DNA of 64,000 nt from Streptomyces sp. Mut1 (GTDB lineage: Bacteria > Actinomycetota > Actinomycetes > Streptomycetales > Streptomycetaceae), in assembly GCF_030719295.1 (NCBI RefSeq), contig NZ_CP120997.1:2922001-2986000 (forward strand), read 5' to 3'. Position 1 is the first letter of the stretch. Each line of letters opens with the position of its first letter. The notes beneath the pieces are model-generated. The model was not told the origin of the DNA, ran no database searches, and saw nothing but the letters and a program-made list of their open reading frames with translations. The position numbers and the translations under genes are program-made. Positions 33,925-42,191 of this stretch are shown here, one piece after another.

Positions 33925-34803
33925 TCAGTCGTCGCCGCTGAGGATGGAGAGCAGGCGCAGCATCTCCAGGTAGATCCACACCAGGGTCATGGTGAGGCCG
34001 AAGGCGGCCAGCCAGGACTCCTCGCGCGGGGCGCCGTACGCGATGCCGTCCTCGACCTGCTTGAAGTCGAGGGCCAGGAAGCAGGCGCCGAGGATGATGC
34101 CGATGACACCGAAGAGGATGCCGAGGCCGCCGCTGCGGAAGCCGAGGCCGTCACCGCCACCGAAGGCGGCGAAGAGCAGGTTGACCACCATCAGGAGCAT
34201 GAAGCCCATGGCGGCGGCCATCACGAAGCCGTAGAACCGGCGGGTCACGCGAATCCAGCGCATCTTGTACGCGAGGAGCACACCGGCGAAGACACACATG
34301 GTGCCCATCACCGCCTGCATCACGACGCCCGGTCCGATGTAGGTGCTGACCGCGCTGGAGATGACCCCGAGGAACACACCCTCGAAGGCGGCGTACGAGA
34401 TGATCAGCGCGGGTACGGGCTTGCGCTTGAAGGACTGGACGAGCGACAGCACGAACGCGATGATCGCGGCGCCGATCGCGATGCCGTACGACTTGTTGAG
34501 GTTCGCCTCGTCGACCGGCAGCAGCGCCCAGGCGAGCGCGGCACCGACGACGACCGTGCCCAGCGTCATCGCGGTACGGGTGACGACGTCGTCGATCGTC
34601 ATCACGCCGGAGCGCGCCGGCGCCTGTGGGACGCCGCCCGCGGGTGCGTAGGGGTTCGTGGCGTACGGGTTCGGGGCGGTGCCCTGCGCGTACGGGTTGG
34701 CGCCCGCTGCGGGGGCCCCGGCCTGCGGTGACGCGTTGAAACCGGCGTGACCGTTGTCGCGGCTGAAGCCCCGTCGCGAGAAGACCGGGTTGCTGCTCCT
34801 CAT
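33925..34803 (-). CDS. Bax inhibitor-1/YccA-family membrane protein
   Basis: A 292-aa protein with a cytoplasmic N-terminus rich in Asn/Pro/Tyr/Ala repeats (NPYAQGTAPNPYATNPYAPAG) and about seven transmembrane helices (for example MTLGTVVVGAALAWALLP, GIAIGAAIIAFVLSLVQ, GVFLGVISSAVSTYIG, LFGVIGIILGACFLALDF). The BI-1 family forms pH-sensitive channels, often for calcium; the conserved C-terminal DFKQVEDGIAYGAP...WIYLEMLRLL segment is present. GGAGG lies seven bases before ATG 34803. It is monocistronic. Confidence 0.9.
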   Translation of the reverse strand: MRSSNPVFSRRGFSRDNGHAGFNASPQAGAPAAGANPYAQGTAPNPYATNPYAPAGGVPQAPARSGVMTIDDVVTRTAMTLGTVVVGAALAWALLPVDEANLNKSYGIAIGAAIIAFVLSLVQSFKRKPVPALIISYAAFEGVFLGVISSAVSTYIGPGVVMQAVMGTMCVFAGVLLAYKMRWIRVTRRFYGFVMAAAMGFMLLMVVNLLFAAFGGGDGLGFRSGGLGILFGVIGIILGACFLALDFKQVEDGIAYGAPREESWLAAFGLTMTLVWIYLEMLRLLSILSGDD

Positions 34804-34941
34804 CTCACTCCTCCATGGCCACCCAGCGTGGCCTTCCCATAAGAGTAATGGGTAGGCAAAGCAATGAGCCTAGTGCCAGGGGAGGATCTTTCCCACCCGC
34901 ACCGGGCGCTCTTCCCTCACCTTTTCCCGCTCCCCTGACGC

Positions 34942-35682
34942 CTACCGCGCCGCCGCGGCCCGCCCCGGCCTTCCGATGCGGACCTGCCAGATCTCGGGGC
35001 CGGACTCGACGTAGTCCCAGGTGTGGGCGCCGGGGTGGGCGGCCTCGAACTCGCGGCGCAGTGGCTTGGGGTCGTGGTTGTTGACCAGGGTGAAGGACTC
35101 TCCGGCGCCGAGCCGGTCGAACCGGGCGAAGATCCGCGGGTGCCTGCGTCCGTGCGGGATCTCGCGGACGTCGATGACCGCCGGGGTCTCCAGCCGGCCG
35201 CCGGCGAGCAGGGTGCCCATGTCCTCGACGAGGGCGGGCAGGTCCGCGCCGGGCAGCGCGGCGAGCGCGGGCACCAGGACCGCCTCCTCGACCTCCAGAT
35301 GGACGGCGAGCACGGCCTCGACCGCCCGCGCGAGCGGCACCGCGGCAGCGGCGTCCCCGGTGGCGGCGAGCGCGTCGATACGGGTGTCGAGCGCGGCGCG
35401 GCCGGTGCGCAGGGCCCGTACGAGCAGGCGCGTGCCGGCGGCTCCGGAGGCTGCGGCGTAGAGCGTCGCGTCGGCGGCGGACAGGTGGCTGCGCAGCTCG
35501 CCGGTGCAGAAACCGGTCAGGTCCGCGTGCACGGATTCCCCGTGACCGGCGGCCGGTTCGGGGCCGGTGAACGCGGCGAGGCCGGCGAGCAGTTCACGGT
35601 GCCCGCGGCTGATCGCGGTCCGGGCACGGACTACGGGGTCGGTCTCGGTGGCCTCGATGTGGATGTCGGCTGACGGCGCCAT
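34942..35682 (-). CDS. Hemerythrin-like + DUF2249 protein
   Basis: A 246-aa two-domain protein. The N-terminal helical bundle (about 15-155) has His/Glu/Asp placements of a hemerythrin-like diiron fold (SRGHRELLAGL, GELRSHLSAADATLY, VLAVHLEVEEAVLVPALAAL). The C-terminal DUF2249 domain (about 170-240) shows VIDVREIPHGRRHPRIFARFD, LVNNHDPKPLRREFE and WDYVESGPEIWQVRIGR. DUF2249 and hemerythrin proteins are often linked to nitric oxide or redox stress. AGGAG lies nine bases before ATG 35682. It is divergent from a probable Fe-S regulator with a shared palindrome between, suggesting a redox-controlled pair. Confidence 0.85.
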   Translation of the reverse strand: MAPSADIHIEATETDPVVRARTAISRGHRELLAGLAAFTGPEPAAGHGESVHADLTGFCTGELRSHLSAADATLYAAASGAAGTRLLVRALRTGRAALDTRIDALAATGDAAAAVPLARAVEAVLAVHLEVEEAVLVPALAALPGADLPALVEDMGTLLAGGRLETPAVIDVREIPHGRRHPRIFARFDRLGAGESFTLVNNHDPKPLRREFEAAHPGAHTWDYVESGPEIWQVRIGRPGRAAAAR

Positions 35683-35734
35683 GGCGGAGTGCTCCTGTTC
35701 ACCTTCCGGAACTGGGAACGCGATTATTACATGT

Positions 35735-35752
35735 AGAATTTGGAAAAATTCT
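35735..35752. promoter_or_regulatory. AT-rich palindrome between divergent redox genes
   Basis: Perfect AGAATTT-GGAA-AAATTCT in a local AT-rich island, halfway between the hemerythrin gene and the regulator gene. It is the natural operator for the adjacent winged-helix regulator acting on both promoters. Confidence 0.65.
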
Positions 35753-35800
35753 TCACTCGGCGGTTTCCGACCGCCTCCGGAGCCAGGGAGGGTGACCGGC

Positions 35801-36502
35801 ATGGCCCATGACGGCAGGGACGCGGCGCAGAGTCCGCGACGCCGAGCGGTCCTGGAAGCGCTGCGCGCCTCAGCCGTCCCGCTGGGCGTCACCGAGGTGG
35901 CCGGGCGGCTCGGCGTGCACCCCAACACGGTGCGGTTCCATCTGGACGCCCTCGTGACGCAGGGCGCCGTCGAGGGCGTCCAGGAGGAGTCCTCCGGCCC
36001 CGGCCGGCCCCGTACGCTCTACGCGCCCAGGCCCGGGATGGACCGCGGCGGCGTCCGGGGCTACCAGCTGCTCGCCCGGATGCTCGTCAGCGAGCTCGCC
36101 TCCGCCGGGGCGGACGCCGGGGCGAAGGCCACCCGGACCGGGCGTGCCTGGGGGAAGCACCTGATCGGCCGGGTCCCGCCGTTCCACCGCCCGGCCCCGG
36201 CGGAGTCGGTCGACCGGCTGACCGCCATGCTCACCGAGCTGGGTTTCGCCCCCGAACCCCCGGGCGGCGCCGGGGCCGTGCCCGGAGCGATCCGGCTGCG
36301 CCACTGCCCCTTCCTCGAACTGGCCGAGGAGCACGGGCAGGTCGTCTGCCCGCTCCATCTCGGTCTGATGCAGGGCGCGTTGGCGGAGATGCGGGCCCCG
36401 GTCCGGGCCACCCGGCTCGAACCATTCGCCGAACCCGACGTCTGCCTGGCCCACCTCGCCCCGGCCGGCGCCGCACCCGAGAGAGAGGAATCGCCGCGAT
36501 GA
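35801..36502 (+). CDS. Winged-helix regulator with C-terminal cysteine cluster (SufR-like Fe-S sensor)
   Basis: A 233-aa regulator. Residues about 10-75 form an ArsR/DeoR-type winged helix (RRRAVLEALRASAVPLGVTEVAGRLGVHPNTVRFHLDALV). The C-terminal part has the cysteine arrangement of SufR-like Fe-S regulators: RHCPFLELAEEHGQVVCPLH and, 25 residues on, PDVCLAHL. This predicts a cluster sensing oxygen, NO or iron. ATG 35801 has GGAGG eight bases upstream. It overlaps the next gene by ATGA and is divergent from the hemerythrin/DUF2249 gene. Identification as SufR itself is unlikely, since no suf genes are near. Confidence 0.85.
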   Translation: MAHDGRDAAQSPRRRAVLEALRASAVPLGVTEVAGRLGVHPNTVRFHLDALVTQGAVEGVQEESSGPGRPRTLYAPRPGMDRGGVRGYQLLARMLVSELASAGADAGAKATRTGRAWGKHLIGRVPPFHRPAPAESVDRLTAMLTELGFAPEPPGGAGAVPGAIRLRHCPFLELAEEHGQVVCPLHLGLMQGALAEMRAPVRATRLEPFAEPDVCLAHLAPAGAAPEREESPR

Positions 36503-36927
36503 ACGCAGGAGCAGCGGCCACGGCGGGAGCCGTGACCTTCGTCTGGCTGGGGATGGTGCTGGCGATCTCCTTCATCGAGGCACCGCTGAAATTCCGGGCC
36601 CCCGGCGTCACGATCCCCATCGGCCTCGGCATCGGCCGGCTGGTCTTCCGGGCCCTGAACCTCACCGAGGCCGCCCTCGCGCTCGTCCTGATCGTCGCGG
36701 TCGCGACCGGCTCGCCCACAACGGCCGTCATCGTCCTCACCGCGGTCTCCGCCTGCCTCCTGGCCGCCCAGCTCGCGTTCGTACGCCCCCGCCTGAACCG
36801 CCGTTCGGACCGCGTACTCGCCGGCGAGGACCTGCCGCGCTCGACCGCGCACCTGTACTACGTCGCCCTGGAGTCCGCCAAGGTCCTGGCCCTGATCGCC
36901 CTCGGCGTGACGGCGCTGACGGCCTGA
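36499..36927 (+). CDS. Four-helix integral membrane protein
   Basis: A 142-aa membrane protein whose ATG lies inside the regulator's stop (ATGA), so the two are co-translated. Four hydrophobic helices: AGAVTFVWLGMVLAISFI, ALNLTEAALALVLIVAVAT, TAVIVLTAVSACLLAAQLAFV and LYYVALESAKVLALIALGV. Between helices 3 and 4 is RPRLNRRSDRVLAGEDLPRSTAH, a loop typical of a small family of actinobacterial membrane proteins of unknown function. Context suggests involvement in the redox response of its operon partner. Confidence 0.75.
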   Translation: MNAGAAATAGAVTFVWLGMVLAISFIEAPLKFRAPGVTIPIGLGIGRLVFRALNLTEAALALVLIVAVATGSPTTAVIVLTAVSACLLAAQLAFVRPRLNRRSDRVLAGEDLPRSTAHLYYVALESAKVLALIALGVTALTA

Positions 36928-37221
36928 GCGCGGCCGGCAGCCGTGGATCATCGGATGTTGTGTGGACAACCGGTGGTCGAGCGCCGGCCTCGGGTGCCGG
37001 CGTAGAACCCGCCCACTGGCAGGACGTATTCGAGGGCCCGACGGCATGGGGTCACCGGACGCACCACCGGCGGCGGGACGGGGCCGGCGAGGCTCGTCCC
37101 GCACGCCCGTGCGATTTCCATCGGCATGGTGTTTCTGTCCTCTCGTCCGGATGTCGGGGGATGTGGTGTGAATCTTGAGGTGGTCGGACCGGCCGGGCGA
37201 CGGGCAGGCAGGATCGTGGCC

Positions 37222-38229
37222 ATGCGAACCCTTCTCCTCGGTGGCACCTGGTTCCTCGGCCGGGCCGTCGCCAAGCAGGCCCTCGAAGCCGGCCACGAGG
37301 TGACCGCGTTCAACCGCGGCCGCAGCGCCCCCGACCTTCCCGGCACCGTCCCGGTGCACGGCGACCGCACCAGCGCCCAGGACCTGGCCCGACTCGCCGA
37401 ACACGGCCCGTGGGACCTCGTCATCGACACCTCCTCGTCCGAACTTGCTCCGGCTCAGGTCCTCGCCGGGGCCCGCGCGCTGGAGCCGGTCACCGCCCAC
37501 TACGTGTATGTGTCGACCGTCAACGCGTATACGGGCTGGCCGAACACCCCCCTGACCGAGTCGAGCCCGACCTACGACGTCCCCGCCGACGCCGGCCGCG
37601 ACTACGGCCGAGGCGACGGGCCCACCGCTCACTACGGTCAGCAGAAGGCCGGCAGCGAGCACGCCGTCCGTGCCGCTTACCGGTACGACCGGACGACGTT
37701 GCTGCGGCCCGGGGTGATCCTCGGGCCCGGCGAGTACGTCGGCCGCCTCCCGTGGTGGCTGAGCCGCTGCGAGCGCGGCGGCGACATCCTGCTGCCCGGC
37801 CCGCCCGAGCGGACCGTCCAGCCCATCGACGTCCGCGACGTCGCCGCATTCGCCCTCACAGCCCCCACCGGCGCGTTCAACCTCGCCGCCCCGAAGAGCC
37901 GCGACACCATGGACGGCTTCCTCACCGCGTGCCTGACGGCCACCGGCAGCAGCGGCCGCCCGGTCCCGGTCCCCGACGCCGTCCTCACCCAGCACGGTGT
38001 GCGGGAATGGACTGAACTGCCGCTGTGGCGCACCGCCGGCGGCGCATGGGCAGTCGACACCACCAGCGCGCAGACGGCCGGGCTCGTGTGCCGGCCGCTC
38101 GCCGACACCGTGACCGACACGTGGTCGTGGATGCAGGACGGGCCCGGCCCCGTGAAGCACCCGCGGTGGGACCAGCACGGCATCGCCCCTGAGAAGGAGG
38201 CCGAGATCCTGGCCGCCGCCCAGGTCTAG
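37222..38229 (+). CDS. NAD-dependent epimerase/dehydratase (extended SDR)
   Basis: A 335-aa Rossmann-fold protein. GGTWFLGRAVAKQALEAGHEVTAFNRG is the cofactor-binding start and YVSTVNAY the mid-domain serine region. HYGQQK carries the catalytic Tyr-xxx-Lys, and GRLPWWLSRCERGG...VQPIDVRDVAAF is the substrate-side block of plant RNA-binding-like/isoflavone-reductase-like SDRs. The substrate is unknown. ATG 37222 follows GGCAGGA. It opens an accessory patch ending at bldA. The 294 bases upstream hold no gene. Its stop overlaps the stop of the convergent TPR regulator gene by four bases. Confidence 0.85.
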   Translation: MRTLLLGGTWFLGRAVAKQALEAGHEVTAFNRGRSAPDLPGTVPVHGDRTSAQDLARLAEHGPWDLVIDTSSSELAPAQVLAGARALEPVTAHYVYVSTVNAYTGWPNTPLTESSPTYDVPADAGRDYGRGDGPTAHYGQQKAGSEHAVRAAYRYDRTTLLRPGVILGPGEYVGRLPWWLSRCERGGDILLPGPPERTVQPIDVRDVAAFALTAPTGAFNLAAPKSRDTMDGFLTACLTATGSSGRPVPVPDAVLTQHGVREWTELPLWRTAGGAWAVDTTSAQTAGLVCRPLADTVTDTWSWMQDGPGPVKHPRWDQHGIAPEKEAEILAAAQV

Positions 38230-39554
38230 GACTCGATCACTGCCCGGCGGCCGGAGAGCGGCCGGGCAGCGGCGAGGGACACGAAGTCCTCGATCTGCTC
38301 ACCCAGTTCCAGCCCCATGTGCGCCTTCCCGGCCGGCGAGCCGACGAGTTGGACGCGGAACCGAGCGAGTCGGTCGACGAGACCGATCGTGCGCCACTCG
38401 GCAGCAGTGCCGAACACCGGACCGAGCGCCTCGTTGACACCGTCGAGTTCTCCGCGCAGCAGCCGCGCCCGCGCAAGGTCGACCGTGACCTGCATCTGCA
38501 CCGGCCGGTCGGGGCTCGCCTCTGCCTGAAGCAGCGTGAGGGCTTGCTCGGCCGACGCCTCCGCCCGTTCGGAGTCCCCGAGAACCAGATAGGTGGTGGC
38601 GTGGCTCATCGCCGCGCGGGCGGGCCCGAATGAGAACTCGCCGCCGACGTCGTGCAGGTCGTCGTGCAGGCCCGTGCCGGGTTCGAGAGCAGCCTGTATG
38701 GCCCTCTCCGCCTCACGCGGACGGCCGAGGTGCGCATGGGCCCGCGCCTCGATCGCGTGCAGCCGCACCTGCCCCATGTCGCCGACACCGCTGAAGCCGT
38801 GCGCCGTCCGGATGTTACGCAGCGCCGTCGTCGGCTGCCCGCTCCAGTACGAGAGGAACGCAAGGACCCCGTTCGCGTACGCCTGCAACGGCCCGTGCTC
38901 GATCGTCTCGCCATACATCGCCGACGTCCGCGCGAACTGGACCGCCGCGCCGAGCGTCGCCAGGTCGAAGGCGGCCACGCTCATCAGCGACGACAGCATG
39001 CCGGCCACCAGATAGAGGCGTTCCTTCTGACGCGGCCGCCGCGTGCGCTCCAGCTTGTGCTGTACGTCGGTGAGGAGCGTCCGACAGTCGAAGAACGCCG
39101 CCCTCGGGTCCGTCGTCTCGTACGCGACCGCCAGGGCCCGGACGTCGTCGTCGATCTGGTCCAGGGTCATTTCCGGTAGGTGAGCCGAGGCGGCGTCCCC
39201 GGCGTGGGCTGCCGCGTCGCGTGCGGTCATGGCGATATCGCTTTCGTTGAGCGCGGGCTGCAAGGTGACCGCCGCCGCGGGAGGCGGTGCGAGAAGTTGC
39301 TGGACCGTGTGGCCGGGGAACATCCGTTCCAAGATCGCGGGCGTCGGGGAGTTCGGGATGCGCCGCACGCTTCCCCACGTCCACCGCCGCCACGTCGCCT
39401 CGGCCACGTCTGCTGTCCGGTAATCGTTGTCGTCGAGTTCCCCGCCGAGAAGACGGCCGATCCTGCGGTACTCCTTCGCCGCGTCCCGGTAGGTCCAGTT
39501 CCGCGCCAGCGTGAGGGCAAGAAGCAGACTTCTGGGCTCTTCCTGCTGCGCCAT
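38226..39554 (-). CDS. TPR-containing regulator-like protein (XRE/AfsR-adjacent type)
   Basis: A 442-aa protein. The N-terminal 90 residues (LALTLARNWTYRDAAKEYRRIGRLLGG, VAEATWRRWTWGSVRRIP) look like the atypical helix-turn-helix region of Streptomyces XRE-type regulators. The rest is an array of helical TPR-like repeats (about 150-430). Such proteins commonly lie beside DUF397 proteins, as here (40024-40278, divergent). ATG 39554 is used because GGGAGG lies five bases upstream; 13 further in-frame codons upstream lack a ribosome site. DNA binding is inferred, not seen as a classical motif. Confidence 0.7.
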   Translation of the reverse strand: MAQQEEPRSLLLALTLARNWTYRDAAKEYRRIGRLLGGELDDNDYRTADVAEATWRRWTWGSVRRIPNSPTPAILERMFPGHTVQQLLAPPPAAAVTLQPALNESDIAMTARDAAAHAGDAASAHLPEMTLDQIDDDVRALAVAYETTDPRAAFFDCRTLLTDVQHKLERTRRPRQKERLYLVAGMLSSLMSVAAFDLATLGAAVQFARTSAMYGETIEHGPLQAYANGVLAFLSYWSGQPTTALRNIRTAHGFSGVGDMGQVRLHAIEARAHAHLGRPREAERAIQAALEPGTGLHDDLHDVGGEFSFGPARAAMSHATTYLVLGDSERAEASAEQALTLLQAEASPDRPVQMQVTVDLARARLLRGELDGVNEALGPVFGTAAEWRTIGLVDRLARFRVQLVGSPAGKAHMGLELGEQIEDFVSLAAARPLSGRRAVIES

Positions 39555-40023
39555 GGAGCCCTCCCGAGTCAGCGACCGAGCGCCTTTCGGCACCGTGACT
39601 ATCGCCTCTCCAGGGTGCCCGGGAACAGCCTGGCGCGAAGGTGGTTCCCAGGTGAGTCCCAGTCATTTTCAGTGATCGGCACGTGAGTTCCCGACGTCGT
39701 GGAATCAGGCATCGCCGCTGGCCAAGCTTGTGGACCGGTAAACGGAAGCCACGATCGAGGGGGGCGGGGTGAGCATCACGGTGCCGCACGAGACAAGGCC
39801 TGCGGCGGAGGGCCCATCGACTTCGCGACGGTCCTCACCGCCGTCGCCGTGGCCGCGTTCAGCGCCGCGATCCGGCACACCCCATGACCTCCGCCGTGCG
39901 CCGGCACGTCCCCTGGCGGCTCTGCGCACGGCGGTCTCAAGCTCCCGCCACGAGCACACACCGGACACCATTCGGCGGCCGAGGCGGGGAACCAGCACAA
40001 CCGTTCCGACACGAGGAGGCACC
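39555..40023. other. Divergent intergenic interval upstream of the DUF397 gene
   Basis: 469 bases with promoters for the TPR regulator and the DUF397 gene. Two short plus-strand frames, 39699-39887 (ends IDFATVLTAVAVAAFSAAIRHTP) and an in-frame extension of the DUF397 gene from 39769, are open, but neither has a good ribosome site plus a convincing protein. A small membrane peptide at 39699 cannot be excluded. Confidence 0.4.
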
Positions 40024-40278
40024 ATGCCCATCACCCCGGACACGACCGAGTTGTACCAGCGCCCCGTCAGCGGCGAGTTCTCCGCCCTCTGCGGCGGCAA
40101 CTCGGGCAACGACGTCGAGTCGTGCGTGACCATCGCCGCGCTCGCAGGCGGCGGCTACGCGCTCCGCGACACCAAACTCGCCGATACGGCCGAGCAGCCC
40201 GAGCTGCGCATGAGCGCCGACGAGATCACGAAGTTCGCCGTCGGGTGGCTCGCCCAGCGCGACGAAGCCATGAGCTGA
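40024..40278 (+). CDS. DUF397-domain protein
   Basis: An 84-aa protein with the DUF397 signature: CGGNSGNDVESCVTIA, YALRDTKL, then PELRMSADEITKFAVGWL. DUF397 proteins accompany XRE-type regulators in many Streptomyces loci related to whiJ/abaA, probably as regulator partners. GAGGAGG lies four bases before ATG 40024. The TPR regulator is divergent; the JmjC-type oxygenase gene follows 93 bases later. Its small size and a modifying enzyme next door also allow the thought that it is an oxygenase substrate, but family resemblance favours a regulatory role. Confidence 0.78.
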   Translation: MPITPDTTELYQRPVSGEFSALCGGNSGNDVESCVTIAALAGGGYALRDTKLADTAEQPELRMSADEITKFAVGWLAQRDEAMS

Positions 40279-40371
40279 CCCACCGACACCACCCCGGGCC
40301 CGGTGCGCGCCCTCGCCGTCGCATGCCGGGCCCGGGGCCGGCTGTCAGAACTTGTTTTAAGGATCCCGCGC

Positions 40372-41250
40372 GTGCTCGCAGACCTCATCCCGGACCCGGC
40401 GACCACGCTGAACCCGTGGCCGACCCGCCCCCTCCACTTCCACCACGACCCGAGCCGCTTCGAGTGCCTGCTCACCCTCGCCCAGGTGGACGAGCTGATC
40501 GACAGCGGCTGCGTACCGGCCCGAAACGTCGAACTCGCGGGCGGCGACGGCACCCTCATCCAGCGCTACACGTACACCGACGGCGACATGCCCCAACCGG
40601 GGTACATCCGCCGGCACCTGCGCCAGGGCGGCACCGTGAGCCTGCGCCGCATGCACACCGTCCGCCCGCCCATCGCCGCCCTGCGCGAAGCGATCGCCAT
40701 CGACACCGGCGCCGACGTCCACGTGAACGCATACCTCACCCCCGGACGGCGGCAAGGGTTTCGCTACCACTACGACTCGTACGTCACCCTCATCGTGCAA
40801 CTGCACGGCGAGAAGACGTGGCCCGTCCACCCGCCGTTCGTCGAAAACCCTGTCCCGGCCCGCGCCGAGTACGAGCCGCGCGGCTTCACCCGTGAAGAGG
40901 TCGAGTACCTCGCCACAACACCGCCGGCTCAGGAGTACACGCTCCGGCCCGGCGACGTGTTCTGGCTGCCCCGCGGCTGGATCCACGCCCCACACGCCGT
41001 GAGCGACGAGCCGAGCCTCCACCTGACAGTCGCCGTCCAGGAACGCACCCTCGCGCACCTCGTCAAGGACATGGCCGCGCAGCTCACCGCGCTGGCCTTC
41101 GCCGACCCGGCCCTGCGCGCACAAGTTCCGCTGCGGGAGGCGGCATCGACCCCGACGCAGTCCGTCGCATACCTGCGTACCTACCTCCACGGCGCCCTCG
41201 AACTCCTCGACGCCGGCACGTTCGGCCGCCGCTTACCCCTCACCCCCTGA
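40372..41250 (+). CDS. JmjC/cupin-type Fe(II)/2-oxoglutarate oxygenase (ROXA-like), TTA-containing
   Basis: A 292-aa cupin_4/JmjC protein like the ribosomal oxygenases YcfD/ROXA. The iron facial triad is H133 and D135 (RYHYDSYVTLIVQLHGEKTW) with distal H205 or H208 (LPRGWIHAPHAV). A helical C-terminal part follows. Family members hydroxylate protein side chains; the target here may be a ribosomal protein or a locally encoded peptide. GTG 40372 has AAGGA about nine bases upstream. Codon 288 (41233-41235) is TTA, five codons before the stop, so full translation needs bldA tRNA, encoded 600 bases downstream. It ends 15 bases before the next gene. Confidence 0.8.
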   Translation: MLADLIPDPATTLNPWPTRPLHFHHDPSRFECLLTLAQVDELIDSGCVPARNVELAGGDGTLIQRYTYTDGDMPQPGYIRRHLRQGGTVSLRRMHTVRPPIAALREAIAIDTGADVHVNAYLTPGRRQGFRYHYDSYVTLIVQLHGEKTWPVHPPFVENPVPARAEYEPRGFTREEVEYLATTPPAQEYTLRPGDVFWLPRGWIHAPHAVSDEPSLHLTVAVQERTLAHLVKDMAAQLTALAFADPALRAQVPLREAASTPTQSVAYLRTYLHGALELLDAGTFGRRLPLTP

Positions 41251-41264
41251 CGGAGCGCACCCTC

Positions 41265-41666
41265 ATGAAGCACCACAACCACTGGCACACCTTCCGATAC
41301 GCCGGGAAGGCCTACACCGATCCGCAGCGCCGACGTGGCGAAGCCCCCTCCACGTTCCCGCCGTTCGCCGTAAAGGACTTCCTCTCCGAGACATCGATCA
41401 AGCATGCCGGGACCGTCGACCGGATTCCCGCCGCCCTCGACTGGCTGAAGCAAGGCGCCACGTCCAGCCCGCCCGTGGATGGCGCACAGTTCCTCCTGGA
41501 GGAGCGCCTGGCATGGGCGGACCGGACACTCGGCCTGGAAAGGGGCGCGGACATCATCTGGGGCTACTACACGAACAGCCAGGTCTATGTGTCCCTCTCC
41601 GTCATCGCCTGCCCCCGGCGGCCCCATGAGGCCTGTCCCATCGGCTTCCAGGACGAAGCCCGGTGA
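41265..41666 (+). CDS. Protein of unknown function in the JmjC operon
   Basis: A 133-aa soluble protein, 14 bases after the oxygenase gene, so clearly co-transcribed. The sequence begins MKHHNHWHTFRYAGKAYTD and has a middle of FAVKDFLSETSIKHAG, LEERLAWADRTLGLERGADIIWGYYTNSQVYVSLSVIACP. No signal peptide or membrane helix. His-rich start and two late Cys residues are the only unusual features. I do not recognise the family; the operon suggests a partner or substrate of the oxygenase. Confidence 0.65.
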   Translation: MKHHNHWHTFRYAGKAYTDPQRRRGEAPSTFPPFAVKDFLSETSIKHAGTVDRIPAALDWLKQGATSSPPVDGAQFLLEERLAWADRTLGLERGADIIWGYYTNSQVYVSLSVIACPRRPHEACPIGFQDEAR

Positions 41667-41846
41667 GGCAACGCCTGTTCAGCCGAGCCCAACAGCCACC
41701 CGATCCGCCGGGAACATCCCGCTTCGCGCGCCGTTCCCGAGGACCAGCATCCGCGCATGCCGCGAATCGGCCGTAGGGATCCCGTGCACACGCGCGAGGT
41801 ATACGCGGAGAACCGGTCATTCATACAGGTCAAGCACTCTGCGCGA

Positions 41847-41932
41847 TGGTGCCCGGAACCGGACTCGAACCGGTACGCCCCCGAGGGGCAGCGAGGTTTA
41901 AGCTCGCCGTGTCTGCATTCCACCATCCGGGC
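41847..41932 (-). tRNA. bldA: tRNA-Leu (anticodon UAA), bldA
   Basis: A class II tRNA of 86 bases including encoded CCA. The acceptor stem GCCCGGA pairs with TCCGGGC; D-arm GTGGAATGCAGACAC; anticodon stem GCGAG/CTCGC with loop CTTAAAC, giving anticodon TAA; variable arm GCCCCTCGGGGGC; T-arm ACCGG-TTCGAGT-CCGGT. This is the tRNA for the rare UUA codon; in Streptomyces the only such gene is bldA, which gates aerial growth and antibiotic production. The sequence also matches bldA as I recall it. Transcribed leftward, with promoter candidates about 30 bases upstream. Confidence 0.95.
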
Positions 41933-41960
41933 TTGGCGCGCGGCTCCGCGTTGGCACATG

Positions 41961-41989
41961 ACCCTATCCGGGGGGCTCGCCCCGATCAG
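41961..41989 (-). promoter_or_regulatory. Candidate bldA promoter
   Basis: Read leftward: CTGATC, a 17-base spacer, then TAGGGT, with the -10 element about 28 bases before the mature tRNA. It fits the vegetative (HrdB) pattern with a weak -35. An AT-rich stretch lies just upstream near 42008-42024. Confidence 0.4.
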
Positions 41990-42140
41990 CCGGACGGTGG
42001 CTCGATGTTGTCTTATTTATCGATCGCTTGAGACCCCGTCAGTGCACGTCGGAGGCGCGGCCTCATGCCCGGACGAGGTGGTGGGACCCCTGGGGCGACG
42101 GCCGAATTGACGGAAAGTCGCCGCACGGACACAGGCGTTT

Positions 42141-42179
42141 CGCCAGGGGCGCGCCACCGATCGCCAGGGGCGCGCCACC
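42141..42179. repeat. Tandem 18-bp direct repeat, 21-bp period
   Basis: CGCCAGGGGCGCGCCACC occurs twice (42141-42158, 42162-42179) just past the end of the mannosidase gene. Each copy can pair with itself around GGCGCGCC. No gene is found between bldA and 42192. Confidence 0.6.
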
Positions 42180-42191
42180 CCGTGGCCGAAT

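Noticed and set aside
39699..39887. Possible 62-aa peptide with a hydrophobic end
   Set aside because: GTG start without a ribosome site, and only the last 23 residues look protein-like; mentioned in the interval note but not called as a gene.
36928..41846. Integrated element using the bldA tRNA as attachment site
   Set aside because: No integrase, no second copy of the tRNA 3' end at the other edge, and no transfer genes; only the accessory look of the genes supports it.
41667..41846. Short plus-strand frames between the 133-aa gene and bldA
   Set aside because: No ribosome sites and no recognisable protein features.
42141..42179. CRISPR-like repeat
   Set aside because: Only two copies with a 3-base gap; the same holds for the tandem repeat at 27461. 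No cas genes.
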